This document shows positions 25,161 through 34,756 of a DNA stretch of 64,000 nucleotides, piece by piece. The translations under genes were made by a program, and so were the position numbers. The notes below the pieces were generated by a model, which was given only the letters and a program-made list of their open reading frames with translations, did not search any database and was not told the DNA's origin. The stretch comes from Thalassotalea ponticola. Its GTDB lineage: Bacteria; Pseudomonadota; Gammaproteobacteria; Enterobacterales; Alteromonadaceae. The stretch's first letter is position 1; the number at the start of each line of letters is the position of its first letter. The stretch is from positions 868,001 through 932,000 of the forward strand of contig NZ_CP166871.1 of the NCBI RefSeq assembly GCF_041379045.1, written 5' to 3'.

Positions 25161-26399
25161 ATGTCTGATCTCTGCGCTTTGGGGGACATGATAACGTTCG
25201 AGCAAGCTAAAACCATGTTGTTAAACGTGGTTAAGTCGGTTGACGAAATCGACACTGTGCCAATCGAGCAAAGCGGTGGCCGAGTGATTGCCGATACCGT
25301 TTATGCACCGGTTAATGTGCCGCCTTATGATAACTCGGCTATGGATGGCTACGCGTTTCACTTTGAACATATGCAGGAGCATACGACACCATTAAACGTT
25401 GTTGGAACTGCGTTTGCCGGTCGCCCCTTTGAAGGGCAAGTTAAAGCGGATCAATGTGTACGCATCATGACCGGAGGCAAAATACCTGACGGCTGTGATA
25501 CGGTGGTTATGCAGGAACAAACCACTCAGCAAAAGCAAGCCATATCAATTAGTAAGCTTGGAGTGAAAGGCGCCAATGTGCGCTTAGCCGGTGAAGATAT
25601 CAAATTGGGCAGTGTTATTTTTGCGCGCGGACACACCATTACACCGGCGGATATTGGCTTACTTGCCTCTATTGGTGTTGCGCATGTATCGGTGTTTAGA
25701 CCGGTCAAAGTGGCGTTACTAGCGACGGGTGATGAGCTGAAAAGCCCCGGAGAAACGCTTGCCGACGGCGAGATTTACGAAAGCAACCGATTTGTATTAA
25801 CCGCGATGTTAGCCAAACTACAGGTTGAGGTGATTGACTTTGGTGTGATTGGCGATGATGTCGATGCGTTGCGAACGGCTTTTCGACAAGCAGACGCAGT
25901 GGCTGATGTGGTTATCTCAAGTGGTGGTGTATCAGTAGGCGCCGCTGACTACACCAAGCAAATACTAGCCGAGTTAGGGCGAATAGAATTTTGGAAAATC
26001 GCCATGAAACCGGGGAAACCACTGGCTTTTGGTTGTTTGGATAACAGTGTGTTTTTTGGATTACCGGGCAATCCGGTATCGGCTGCGGTGACGTTATACC
26101 AATTGGCAATCCCTGCGATTGAAAAAATGCAAGGTAAAACAACGCGAGAACGAGCTAAGCTGTTGGCCAAATCTGTCAGTGATCTTAAAAAATCACCCGG
26201 TCGCATGGAGTTTCATCGTGGGATTTGGTCGGTTACCGAGCAAGGCGAAATTGTTGTTCAAAGTACTGGAACGCAAAGTTCAGGCGTATTAACCAGTGTC
26301 GCCAAGGCTAATTGCTTTATTTTATTGGCGCGTGAGCAAGCAAAAGTGCATGCCGAAGAGAAGGTATGGATTGAGCCGTTTGACTTTTTATTGTCGTAA
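25161..26399 (+). CDS. moeA: Molybdopterin molybdenumtransferase
   Basis: MoeA inserts molybdate into adenylated molybdopterin. The 412-residue product has the canonical order: YDNSAMDGYAFH (about 56-67), AGRPFEGQV, RIMTGGKIPDGCDTVVMQE, LLATGDELKSPGE, YESNRF, SSGGVSVGAADYTK, WKIAMKPGKPLAFG and GLPGNPVSAAVTLYQL, with a C-terminal beta domain. It is divergent from the porin gene and is not joined to a mogA or moeB gene. The start at 25161 is the first ATG; a weak GGGTAG lies upstream, and a later ATG gives MITFEQAK, the more typical family start, so either is possible. Confidence 0.95.
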   Translation: MSDLCALGDMITFEQAKTMLLNVVKSVDEIDTVPIEQSGGRVIADTVYAPVNVPPYDNSAMDGYAFHFEHMQEHTTPLNVVGTAFAGRPFEGQVKADQCVRIMTGGKIPDGCDTVVMQEQTTQQKQAISISKLGVKGANVRLAGEDIKLGSVIFARGHTITPADIGLLASIGVAHVSVFRPVKVALLATGDELKSPGETLADGEIYESNRFVLTAMLAKLQVEVIDFGVIGDDVDALRTAFRQADAVADVVISSGGVSVGAADYTKQILAELGRIEFWKIAMKPGKPLAFGCLDNSVFFGLPGNPVSAAVTLYQLAIPAIEKMQGKTTRERAKLLAKSVSDLKKSPGRMEFHRGIWSVTEQGEIVVQSTGTQSSGVLTSVAKANCFILLAREQAKVHAEEKVWIEPFDFLLS

Positions 26400-26513
26400 T
26401 TAGCGCAGTTAGCGTATCGCTAACAGGCGATCAACTTCGCTTTATATGGGCTAACTGATATGGGCTATGGACTGCTATAGTTAGTAGAATCGTTTATTGT
26501 GGAGAATACTGTC

Positions 26514-27062
26514 ATGATACGTCACTTTATTACTGCCTTACTACTCGTGTCTAGTTTGCTGTTGACTGGCGCCCTCCAGGTTAAGCCTGCGACTGCTGAT
26601 GAAATAGCCTTAGATGATAAATTGGCGATATTTGCGGCTTATTTGGGAACGTGGGAAGCTACGTTTGAGACTAAGGGCGAGCAGCCTGCCATGGTGGATG
26701 TCGCTCTCTGGCAAAGGGCGTTAAATGGCTCGGCGATACGCACAACCCATTCAATAAACGACGGCCTATACGGTGGTGAATCGTTTATTTTCTGGGATAA
26801 AGAACAGCAACAGCTAGTATTCTATTACTTTACCACGGCGGGTTTTTACACCAATGGACACATTGAAATTATCAATGATAATCAATTTGAGGCGTATGAA
26901 AATGTAACCGGTAATGACGACGGTATCACGCAAGTTCGCTCAACCAACACACTTGACGGCGATAGAATACAGGTGTCCACGTCATACTTTAAACAGGGGA
27001 AATGGACAGAGTCCGACAGTCGAACCTATTATCGCTCTAATAAACCAGTCATTTTTAAGTAA
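26514..27062 (+). CDS. Exported protein of unknown function
   Basis: The 182-residue product has a signal peptide (MIRHFITALLLVSSLLLTGA, cleavage about residue 28) and a mature domain with FAAYLGTWEATFETKG, VALWQRALNGSAIRTTHSI, FIFWDKEQQQLVFYYFTTAGF and a GKWTESDSRTYYR end. The W-containing start, and the repeated strand pattern, resemble DUF1579-type or lipocalin-like beta-barrels. ATG 26514 has GGAGA upstream; an upstream start at 26499 would add a charged extension. A small hairpin (26408-26424) separates it from moeA. No function is proposed. Confidence 0.72.
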   Translation: MIRHFITALLLVSSLLLTGALQVKPATADEIALDDKLAIFAAYLGTWEATFETKGEQPAMVDVALWQRALNGSAIRTTHSINDGLYGGESFIFWDKEQQQLVFYYFTTAGFYTNGHIEIINDNQFEAYENVTGNDDGITQVRSTNTLDGDRIQVSTSYFKQGKWTESDSRTYYRSNKPVIFK

Positions 27063-27134
27063 AATCTACAGCTATATCAACTGACCATCGCGGTTCGTCG
27101 GGTAAGTAATATTGCCGTTTGAAGCGCTTGAACC

Positions 27135-27163
27135 CCTTGGCGATGTTTAAATCATCGCCAAGG
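27135..27163. terminator. Inverted repeat between convergent transcripts (exported protein / napC)
   Basis: A perfect 11-bp stem (CCTTGGCGATG at 27135-27145 with CATCGCCAAGG at 27153-27163) lies 72 bases after one stop and 43 bases after the other. It lacks a T-run on either side. Confidence 0.5.
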
Positions 27164-27205
27164 CGACTGACAGCCAATAGGCTGCCTGCTAGGGTTACGA
27201 GTTTG

Positions 27206-27793
27206 TTACCAACCCTCTACGCCTTCCATATCGGGTAACTCGTGAGCAATCCCTTTGTGACAATCTATACAGGTTTTTTCACCCGAGGCAAGAGACGTTG
27301 AATGCTGCACAGCCGCGCGTTTGCTTTGTGCGGTAAAGTCCATGTAGTCAAAGTTATGACAATTTCGACACTCTAACGAATCGTTTGCTTTTAAACGCGC
27401 CCACTCGTGCTCAGCGAGTTCGCGTCGTTTCGCTAAGAATTTTTCACGCGTACTTATGGTGCCAAAAACCTTACCCCACACCTCTTTTGACGCTTGCATT
27501 TTACGGGCAATTTTGTCGGTCCAATTATGAGGCACGTGGCAATCTGGGCACGTGGCCCGAACACCGGAGCGGTTAGTAAAGTGAATGGTTGGTTTGAGCT
27601 CTTCATAAACGTTGTCTTTCATCTCGTGACAACTGGTACAGAACTCCTCTGTGTTGGTTACTTCTAAAGCGGTATTAAAGCCACCCCAAAAGATAATGCC
27701 GGCAATAAACCCTCCGATCACTAACGTGCCAAGGCTGTAATGCACACTCGGACGCTTGAGAGTATGCCATATACGCTTGATAGTATCTTTCAT
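27206..27793 (-). CDS. napC: NapC tetraheme quinol dehydrogenase
   Basis: NapC is a membrane-anchored cytochrome that oxidises quinol and passes electrons to NapB and NapA. The 195-residue product has one N-terminal membrane helix (about 18-38) and four CxxCH heme sites (CTSCH, CPDCH, CRNCH, CIDCH) spread over the periplasmic domain, plus HxN-type distal ligands. It is the last gene of napEFDABC, nine bases after napB. No napG or napH is present, so NapC appears to be the only quinol route coded in this operon. Confidence 0.95.
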   Translation of the reverse strand: MKDTIKRIWHTLKRPSVHYSLGTLVIGGFIAGIIFWGGFNTALEVTNTEEFCTSCHEMKDNVYEELKPTIHFTNRSGVRATCPDCHVPHNWTDKIARKMQASKEVWGKVFGTISTREKFLAKRRELAEHEWARLKANDSLECRNCHNFDYMDFTAQSKRAAVQHSTSLASGEKTCIDCHKGIAHELPDMEGVEGW

Positions 27794-27802
27794 AGCATAT
27801 CC

Positions 27803-28294
27803 TTACTTGTTGGTGTCGCTTGGGTTGTTACTGGATTTTGATTGTTTTTCCTGCATCAGTTTGTGCATATCGACAAACTGGTTTTCTACGAGAGCCTCGG
27901 CGTCATGCTGAACTACGTGACATTGATTACAAAAATAGCGACGCGGTGATATTTCCGCGAGAAAGTTACCGTCTCTATCCATGTAATGGGTAACACTTAC
28001 CATTGGCGCTTGTGACTCCTGAGTGCGCGCTCTTGAGTGGCAAGACATGCATTTGTTGACGTTGAGATTGACTTGGTAGTTGTCAATCTTGTGCGGAATA
28101 AGCGGCGGTTGCATTGGGTACGCACGACTGCGCTTGATGTCGTCATTGTTTACTGCTGGGATCGGCTCAGGCGTCTTTTGTGTCTCCAAATTAACGTTGT
28201 CGCGCAGCGTCGCAATGTCGTTATCTGATGCCACCACAGTATAAGATACGGCAATAAAAACGAAAAAGATTAGAGATAGTGAATAATATTTCAT
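27803..28294 (-). CDS. napB: Periplasmic nitrate reductase diheme subunit NapB
   Basis: NapB carries electrons from NapC to NapA in the periplasm. The 163-residue product has a signal peptide (LSLIFFVFIAVSYTVVA) and two CxxCH motifs (CMSCH and CNQCH) about 40 residues apart, with SVTHYMDRDG between them contributing a His ligand. The spacing fits the NapB family. It lies nine bases downstream of napA and nine bases upstream of napC. Confidence 0.95.
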   Translation of the reverse strand: MKYYSLSLIFFVFIAVSYTVVASDNDIATLRDNVNLETQKTPEPIPAVNNDDIKRSRAYPMQPPLIPHKIDNYQVNLNVNKCMSCHSRARTQESQAPMVSVTHYMDRDGNFLAEISPRRYFCNQCHVVQHDAEALVENQFVDMHKLMQEKQSKSSNNPSDTNK

Positions 28295-28303
28295 GGGGTC
28301 TCC

Positions 28304-30799
28304 TTAAACTTTTTCGATGCGAACTGCGCACTTTTTAAAGTCGGTTTCTTTTGACATTGGATCGGTTGCATCTAAGGTCACCTTGTTGACCAAGCGACTC
28401 GCGTCAAACCAAGGCATAAACACAAGTCCGATTGGCGGTTTGTTGCGACCTCGAGTTTCAACGCGCGTTTGTACTTCACCGCGACGAGAAACAATTTTGA
28501 CGATATCACCACGGCGCAAACTGCGCTTTTTAGCATCTTCAGGGTGCATGTAAACCACGGCATCCGGAACCGCTTTATACAGCTCGGGTACGCGTTGAGT
28601 CATCGAACCTGAATGCCAGTGTTCTAGCACTCGTCCGGTAGATAGCCACATATCGAATTCATTATCGGGTACTTCGGCCGGCGGCTCATAAGGTAGGGCA
28701 AAAATAATCGCGCGATTATCTTTGTGACCGTAAAATTGAAAGTCTGTACCCGCTTCTACGTATGGGTCACTGCCTTCTTTAAAACGCCACAGGGTTTCTT
28801 TGCCATCCACCACAGGCCAGCGCAGTCCTCGCACCTGATGATAAACGTCAAACGGGGCTAAATCATGGGCTTTGCCTCGGCCAAACATGGCGTATTCTTC
28901 AAATAAGCCTTTTTGCAAGTAGAAGCCAAAGTGACGCGCCTCTTGATTAAGGCGATCGTCGGGAATTTCATCCAGTGAAAACTTGTCCACTTGGCCATTG
29001 GCAAAGAGTACATCGTACAAGGTTTTATTCTTGTACTCGGGTTTCTTGGCGATTAGCTCACTGGGCCACACTTCATCCACCCTAAAGCGTTTTGAAAACT
29101 CAACTAATTGCCACAAGTCAGACAAAGCGCCTTCGGGAGCCGGCACTTGTTGATACCACAGTTGAGTACGGCGCTCGGCATTGCCGTATCCGCCTTCTTT
29201 TTCTATCCACATTGCCGTTGGTAAAATCAAATCTGCAGCCTGAGCCGTTACGGTTGGGTAGGCATCGGAGACCACAATGAAGTTATCAGGGTTGCGATAG
29301 CCTGGATAACCCTCTTCATTCATATTGGCCGCTGCTTGCATGTTGTTATTCACTTGTACCCAGTAGAAGTTGGTTTTGCCGTCTTTGAGCATGCGATTTT
29401 GCAGCACCGCATGATAGCCCGGCTTGGGGTTGATGGTGCCGTCGGGCAGCTTCCAAATTTTTTCAGATTTCTTGCGGTGGTCAGCATTCATCACCACCAT
29501 GTCTGCCGGTAGTCGATGAGCAAAGGTACCAACTTCTCTAGCCGTACCACACGCCGAAGGTTGGCCGGTGAGCGAAAACGGACTATTACCAGGCGTTGAT
29601 ATCTTGCCGGTGAGTAAGTGAATATTGTAAACCAAGTTATTGGCCCAAACGCCGCGGGTGTGTTGGTTGAAACCCATGGTCCAAAACGACGTCACTTTGG
29701 TGTCTGGGTCGGCATACATTTTCGCTAAGCTTTCCAAGCTTTCTTTGGACACACCGGACAGTTTTGACACGTAGTCGGCGGTATAGGTGCTGACAAATTT
29801 GGCAAACTCATTAAAGTCGATATCTTTTGCTCCACCGGCATCGTTAGCGTTTTTGGCATTTTTCTCCAACGGATGCTCAGGACGCAATCCGTAACCGATG
29901 TCGGTATTGCCTTGTTTAAACCGGGTGTGTTTATTGACAAAGTCTTTGTTTACATTACCTGTTTGGATAATGTAATTGGCGATGTAGTTGAGAATCGCCA
30001 AATCGGTTTGCGGGGTAAATATCATGCCGTTGTCGGCAAGTTCAAAGCTGCGATGTTGATAGGTTGATAACACCGCCACTTTTACATGAGGGGCACTGAG
30101 GCGGCGGTCGGTTATGCGCGTCCAAAGGATCGGGTGCATCTCGGCCATGTTTGAGCCCCAGAGTACGAATGCATCCGCATTTTCAATGTCATCATAACAC
30201 CCCATAGGTTCATCAATACCAAAGGTCCGCATAAAACCGACAACCGCTGACGCCATACAGTGGCGAGCATTGGGATCGATATTATTGGAGCGAAACCCTG
30301 CCTTAAATAGTTTGGCTGCGGCGTAACCCTCCATGATGGTCCACTGGCCAGAGCCAAACATGCCAACACCGTTAGGGCCTTGCTTCTTTAACGCCGCTTT
30401 GGCTTTTTCAGCCATGATATCTAATGCCTGATCCCATTCAATCGGAGTAAAGTCGCCGTTTTTATCGTACTGGCCGTTTTTCATCCGTAGCATCGGCTGA
30501 GTAAGACGGTCTTTACCGTACATGATCTTTGATAAAAAGTAGCCTTTAACGCAGTTCAATCCTTTGTTCACAGGGGAGTTGATATCACCATGGGTAGCCA
30601 CAACTTTACCGTCGAGAGTTGCCACGTTGACACTGCAACCGGTGCCACAGAATCGACATGGCGCTTTATCCCATTTTAATTTGGTAATATCAGAACTGGT
30701 AATTAAATTAGAGGCACTTGCCGGTAGGGTTATGCCAGCGGTGGCCGCCGCCACCGCGGCGGCATTTGCTTTGATAAATTGACGACGATTGAGTTTCAT
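28304..30799 (-). CDS. napA: Periplasmic nitrate reductase catalytic subunit NapA
   Basis: NapA reduces nitrate to nitrite in the periplasm using a bis-MGD molybdenum centre and one 4Fe-4S cluster. The 831-residue product begins with a twin-arginine signal (NRRQFIKA, residues 4-11), then the cluster Cys residues at about 48, 51, 55 and 83, and the molybdenum-ligating Cys in the NARHCMAS segment near 180. The C-terminal domain shows [15 protein letters not shown] and GLVFMPWFD. Length matches the family exactly. It is flanked by its dedicated maturation and electron-transfer genes and depends on the moa, mob and moe genes next door. Confidence 0.97.
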   Translation of the reverse strand: MKLNRRQFIKANAAAVAAATAGITLPASASNLITSSDITKLKWDKAPCRFCGTGCSVNVATLDGKVVATHGDINSPVNKGLNCVKGYFLSKIMYGKDRLTQPMLRMKNGQYDKNGDFTPIEWDQALDIMAEKAKAALKKQGPNGVGMFGSGQWTIMEGYAAAKLFKAGFRSNNIDPNARHCMASAVVGFMRTFGIDEPMGCYDDIENADAFVLWGSNMAEMHPILWTRITDRRLSAPHVKVAVLSTYQHRSFELADNGMIFTPQTDLAILNYIANYIIQTGNVNKDFVNKHTRFKQGNTDIGYGLRPEHPLEKNAKNANDAGGAKDIDFNEFAKFVSTYTADYVSKLSGVSKESLESLAKMYADPDTKVTSFWTMGFNQHTRGVWANNLVYNIHLLTGKISTPGNSPFSLTGQPSACGTAREVGTFAHRLPADMVVMNADHRKKSEKIWKLPDGTINPKPGYHAVLQNRMLKDGKTNFYWVQVNNNMQAAANMNEEGYPGYRNPDNFIVVSDAYPTVTAQAADLILPTAMWIEKEGGYGNAERRTQLWYQQVPAPEGALSDLWQLVEFSKRFRVDEVWPSELIAKKPEYKNKTLYDVLFANGQVDKFSLDEIPDDRLNQEARHFGFYLQKGLFEEYAMFGRGKAHDLAPFDVYHQVRGLRWPVVDGKETLWRFKEGSDPYVEAGTDFQFYGHKDNRAIIFALPYEPPAEVPDNEFDMWLSTGRVLEHWHSGSMTQRVPELYKAVPDAVVYMHPEDAKKRSLRRGDIVKIVSRRGEVQTRVETRGRNKPPIGLVFMPWFDASRLVNKVTLDATDPMSKETDFKKCAVRIEKV

Positions 30800-30808
30800 A
30801 GTCGTATC

Positions 30809-31078
30809 CTATTCTTCGATATATTGATGGTAAACCGGCGAAAGGCTGAGTATACCGGGAGCCAATTTTAGTTGATCGGCGAGTTGACCGATAACGCCCT
30901 GGTTATCAGCTTCAATGGTAAACACCACTTTACCTTGTTCGTTGTGGGCGTGAATTTCTGCACCGGGCGTTGATTCAATAGACTGCATAACAGTGTGCTG
31001 TTGAGTCATGTCGATCAAACCGATAAAACTCGCCACGTGGTATTCTTTAGGTTGGGCGATTTGCTCAACATCAGTCAT
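30809..31078 (-). CDS. napD: NapD, chaperone for the NapA Tat signal
   Basis: NapD binds the NapA twin-arginine leader and delays export until the cofactor is inserted. The 89-residue ferredoxin-fold protein has YHVASFIGLIDMTQQ, then PGAEIHAHNEQGKVVFTIEAD, in the order expected of the family. It overlaps the napF 3' end by eight bases and precedes napA by nine. Confidence 0.9.
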   Translation of the reverse strand: MTDVEQIAQPKEYHVASFIGLIDMTQQHTVMQSIESTPGAEIHAHNEQGKVVFTIEADNQGVIGQLADQLKLAPGILSLSPVYHQYIEE

Positions 31079-31589
31079 CAGCGACCTCCTGATTTAGGGC
31101 TATAAGTTCTAACGATTGGCTTGGGCACATCGCAATACACGCTCCGCATACGGTACAGTCTGCTTGAGCAACTTGTGGCGTTGGAATCGCGCTGTGGTAA
31201 CGAAAACTTATCGCTTGAGTATCACAGCTGTCTTGACAGCTTTGACAATAAATATTTTGTTTGGCTAGGCAGTTGTCTTTTATATTTAAGTGGGCGAACC
31301 AAGCAGGCTCTTCCGTTGAGCGGAACAGAGGTTGTTGGCATACCAAGAGACAGTCGCGACAAAACGTACACTCGCCTAAACTAAAGTCGACTTTGACAAA
31401 GCCGTCAGCGTCTTTTACTAAAATGTTTTGCTCACAAGCGTCTAAGCAATCACCACATTGGGTGCAGCCACTTGTAAATACCTCTTCGCTTTTCACCCAA
31501 GGCAACCTAAGTGATGAACTGGCCCTTGTTGCTTTGCCGCGGAGGAAATTTCGCCGAGAGAGGTTAGTCGATGATGCTATTTGGTTCAT
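31071..31589 (-). CDS. napF: NapF ferredoxin-type protein
   Basis: NapF is a cytoplasmic iron-sulfur protein that interacts with NapA, probably during cluster assembly or activation. The 172-residue product has an Arg-rich N-terminus (LSRRNFLRGK) and three to four Cys clusters: CTQCGDCLDAC, CTFCRDCLLVC, CQSCQDSC and CTVCGACIAMC. This matches NapF of enterobacteria and related species. Its ATG follows the napE stop directly (TAAATG). Confidence 0.93.
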   Translation of the reverse strand: MNQIASSTNLSRRNFLRGKATRASSSLRLPWVKSEEVFTSGCTQCGDCLDACEQNILVKDADGFVKVDFSLGECTFCRDCLLVCQQPLFRSTEEPAWFAHLNIKDNCLAKQNIYCQSCQDSCDTQAISFRYHSAIPTPQVAQADCTVCGACIAMCPSQSLELIALNQEVADD

Positions 31590-31754
31590 TTAACTGATTC
31601 CTGGCGGACCAAATATCATTTGAGATATCCAAATACCAAAGCCCAAGGTGGCAACGATAATGACGGCCAATATGGGGGCAAGAAAAACGGCTAAAAAGAT
31701 AAAGGTATTACGCTCATCTCGTTTTTGCGCTTGTGGATCTACGTGCTGAGTCAT
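31590..31754 (-). CDS. napE: NapE small membrane protein
   Basis: A 54-residue product: a charged N-terminus (MTQHVDPQAQKRDERNTF), then one membrane helix (about 18-42) rich in Leu, Ile, Ala and Val, and a short IFGPPG tail. The size, the opening ERNTFIFLAVFLAPIL and the position first in napEFDABC all match NapE. Its role in nitrate reduction is not settled. It ends immediately before the napF ATG. Confidence 0.88.
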   Translation of the reverse strand: MTQHVDPQAQKRDERNTFIFLAVFLAPILAVIIVATLGFGIWISQMIFGPPGIS

Positions 31755-31782
31755 TCGCTTTCTCGATCATTACACTAATGAA

Positions 31783-31812
31783 CACCATCAGCACAAGTGT
31801 GCGCAGATGGTG
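31783..31812 (-). promoter_or_regulatory. Inverted repeat in the nap operon leader
   Basis: CACCATC (31783-31789) pairs with GATGGTG (31806-31812), 29-58 bases before the napE start. It may be a leader hairpin or a regulator site. No clear FNR or NarL/NarP consensus is visible in this gap. Confidence 0.3.
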
Positions 31813-31916
31813 GTAAAATGGCGTTGCAAACCTTGTCGGTATATATAACCTCTGAGCTGTAGGCGAACGCCTGATACTGTGCTTATAAGTGTAGTTGACC
31901 TGTGTGTATTCGCTAG

Positions 31917-32178
31917 GGCGTGTTGATCTTTGAGCTACAAATTTTGTTCAACCTAAATGATTTCTGATCAAAATAGCTGTCATGCAGCATAGGTATCTAT
32001 GTAGATGTCAGATATTACATAACAGGGAGAATTTAGGCCGAACCCTTTGGGCAACGTTTGTTTGAAATTTCTACGTTGTTAACGCCTATTTGTTTAGATG
32101 ACTAAACTGTACAGTCGTTGCCTGGTAAAAATCCCAAACAACTCGCTGCAAAAATGAACGGAAAAGGTCAACACCCCC
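31917..32178. mobile_element. Candidate MITE or IS-derived element (about 262 bases)
   Basis: The left end GGCGTGTTGATCTTT (31917-31931) and the right end, read as its complement GGGGGTGTTGACCTTT, form imperfect terminal inverted repeats. The interior has no coding capacity that I can support. The element fills most of the gap between napE and tmcA, and no clean target duplication is visible. Confidence 0.45.
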
Positions 32179-32276
32179 GAATAAAAGCCATAACAAAATC
32201 GCGTTGCGTAAATAATTTTAAAGCGTTGATTGCTTTGCTAGAATGCTGGTTAGATGCAGTTTAACCTGGCTTAACT

Positions 32277-34484
32277 ATGGGAACTTTGAAGGCTACTTTG
32301 AGACAACGGATCAGCGAGCGCTTATCACAACTAACGGCCAGTCAACAGCGAGGTGCGTTGATCTTAGTCGGTGACGCCGCTTGGCTTAACCAACAAATTC
32401 TCATATTGCGTCAAGCGTTTGCCGATAAACAACTGCTGACGTTTGCCATTGATGACGGCGACGATAACCGAAACTACCGCCATAAATTAGGGCGAGAATA
32501 TCAGTGTTTAATTTTTAACGGCGCTTCTTTGGAGTTAGGGCAGCCGTCGTTTCACGTTGACGCTTTTACCGCTTTATCTGGCACGTTAATCGCATCGTCT
32601 TTAGCGGTCATCTTATTGACGCCAGAACAACAGCAATCGAGTCTGTTTATCAAACGCATGCTTACTAAAGCGAGTGCATTTAGCGAAATTGATATCGTCC
32701 GTCAAGCTGACACAAATGAGCATTTAGATGGCGAGCAAACGACAACAGAAAAAGCCGAGCAGGCAACGACAACTAACGCCGAATGCGATTTTTTCTACGC
32801 GCCACAGCCAGAGCAAATAACGCCCTCTGTGTTAGCTGATAACGCTGCATTCGATATCTCATCGTTGAGTAAAACAACAGAGCAGCATCAGGCGGTAGAA
32901 GCCGTGTTGCGAGTTGCCTCAAGGCGGACAATGCCGTTGGTGATCACCGCCGATAGGGGACGGGGCAAGTCATCGGCACTTGCCATCGCCAGCGCCAAAT
33001 TATTACTGGAGGCGAATAATCGCATTATCGTTTGCGCACCGCACCCACAAAGCTTGCAAATATACTATCAACAACTGCAGCGAATGATTCCTGACTTACG
33101 TCGACACAATCACCGACTTAGCCGTGACAGCTCGAGTGTTGAATTTGTTCCGATTGACGTGTTGATAAAGCAGACGCAGAGTGCATCGGTTATCCTAGTT
33201 GATGAGGCGGCCGGCTTCCCAGTCCCGCTATTGGTTGAACTCGCCAATAAATATCAGCGTTTGGTTTTTTCATCGACTGTGCATGGTTACGAAGGTGCAG
33301 GTCGAGGCTTCAGTCAAAAGTTTTTGCCAACGCTTGGTCAACCTGGAGAGCATTTTCGTCATTTGCATTTGGCTCAACCGATTCGCTGGCGCCATGATGA
33401 TCAACTTGAGCGCTATTGTTTTGACAGTTTTTTACTCGACGCCAAGTTGACTACTGATACGGCGGCTAACGCAAACCCGCAACAGCTTTGCTTTAAGGTT
33501 TTATCGGCTCTCAGCTTGTATCAAAATGAAGCATTGCTCAGGCAAGTGTTCTCATTGTTGGTCTGTGCGCATTACCAAACCAAGCCGAGTGATTTGAAGT
33601 TGTTACTCGATGATGAGCACGTGCATCTGGTTGTGGCCATATATCAAGACACCGTATGTGGCGTGTGTTTGATGTTAAGTGAAGGTGAGTTAGACAGCGA
33701 CTTAGTCGAGCAAATAAAGCAGGGTAAGCGTCGCCCGAAAGGCCACTTAATACCTCAGTCACTGCTTGTCCACGGAGGCTATAGTGATGCGTTTTCGTAT
33801 CGCTATTTACGCATCTCTCGGGTCGCTGTGTTGCCTGCATGGCAAAACCAAGGAATTGGCTCTGCCTTGTTGGCCTATTGTCATCAATACGCCCATCAAG
33901 AAGGTGTCGATTTTCTTGCCACAAGTTTTGGCGTGAACCCGCCGTTGTTGGCGTTTTGGTATCGCAACGGCTACGCCATGGCACGTCTTGGTTTTGTCGC
34001 CGATAAGGCCAGTGGTGAACACTCGGCGATGATGTTAAAGCCGTTATCGCGTCGCAGTTCGGCGTTTTTTAGCCAGTTAAATCAACAGTTTTATCGCAAC
34101 CTAGAGTTTTATTTAAGCAGTGAATATCAACAACTTAACACCGAATTGGTATGGGCTATGTATAGAGCAAAACCAAGTGATAACATCGATACACTCAGCG
34201 TTTACGACGAGCAGTTGGTAGCTGGATACGTCGCTAATACAATGCAATACAGTACCTGTGCACCAAGTCTAAAGCGTTGGCTAAGTGTGCATATTAAGCA
34301 CCTCGACCGATGCGCTCAAGAGCGATTGAATCAGAGTGAAAAAGCCATTTTAGTACTCAGTTTATGGCAACGGCATGGGGTAGCCGATATCGTCGATGCA
34401 TTATCGTTGCAAGGCAAAAAGGCTTATCGTCAAGCGCTTTGGAGCGCATTCAATAAAGTGTATAAACTGTGCAAACGCCAGTGA
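32277..34484 (+). CDS. tmcA: tRNA(Met) cytidine acetyltransferase
   Basis: TmcA acetylates the wobble cytidine (C34) of elongator tRNA-Met, using acetyl-CoA and ATP. The 735-residue product has an N-terminal domain (about 1-190), a helicase-like ATPase with Walker A TADRGRGKSSALA (about 223-235) and Walker B VILVDEAAGFP, and a GNAT domain with the acetyl-CoA loop RISRVAVLPAWQNQGIGSALL (shown in part; about 508-528). The C-terminal tail binds tRNA. It is somewhat longer than the 671-residue E. coli enzyme, mostly through a Thr/Gln/Glu-rich stretch near residues 145-170. The 250 bases after it hold nothing I can support. Confidence 0.93.
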   Translation: MGTLKATLRQRISERLSQLTASQQRGALILVGDAAWLNQQILILRQAFADKQLLTFAIDDGDDNRNYRHKLGREYQCLIFNGASLELGQPSFHVDAFTALSGTLIASSLAVILLTPEQQQSSLFIKRMLTKASAFSEIDIVRQADTNEHLDGEQTTTEKAEQATTTNAECDFFYAPQPEQITPSVLADNAAFDISSLSKTTEQHQAVEAVLRVASRRTMPLVITADRGRGKSSALAIASAKLLLEANNRIIVCAPHPQSLQIYYQQLQRMIPDLRRHNHRLSRDSSSVEFVPIDVLIKQTQSASVILVDEAAGFPVPLLVELANKYQRLVFSSTVHGYEGAGRGFSQKFLPTLGQPGEHFRHLHLAQPIRWRHDDQLERYCFDSFLLDAKLTTDTAANANPQQLCFKVLSALSLYQNEALLRQVFSLLVCAHYQTKPSDLKLLLDDEHVHLVVAIYQDTVCGVCLMLSEGELDSDLVEQIKQGKRRPKGHLIPQSLLVHGGYSDAFSYRYLRISRVAVLPAWQNQGIGSALLAYCHQYAHQEGVDFLATSFGVNPPLLAFWYRNGYAMARLGFVADKASGEHSAMMLKPLSRRSSAFFSQLNQQFYRNLEFYLSSEYQQLNTELVWAMYRAKPSDNIDTLSVYDEQLVAGYVANTMQYSTCAPSLKRWLSVHIKHLDRCAQERLNQSEKAILVLSLWQRHGVADIVDALSLQGKKAYRQALWSAFNKVYKLCKRQ

Positions 34485-34756
34485 ACTTTCGCATCCCTAA
34501 GTGGTAGCGATAGCTGGGGGAAACATGGCTAAATTTATTCGGCAATGGTTTGCACTTATGGCGTTTCGCCTATAGTGTTATAGTGCTAAACAAAGAGTTT
34601 GGTCAGCGAGATGAGGCTATAGGTACGCCATGTGCAATAAAAAAAACAGGGGACCTGCGCGCTGTTTGTGTTGCGTCATCAACACCGTAATCAACACTCA
34701 GGCAAGTTGCTCGAGAGCCACTTAGTCAATTTTTTTCACACATCTGAATATGCTTG

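Noticed and set aside
31960..31985. A possible FNR box (TTGAT-like and ATCA-like halves) near the nap promoter region.
   Set aside because: The half-sites are five and not four bases apart and one deviates from the consensus; it also lies inside the MITE-like element.
33538..34022. Long minus-strand frames inside tmcA.
   Set aside because: They are shadows of the tmcA coding strand; the composition (Arg/His/Thr-rich) is typical of antisense reading.
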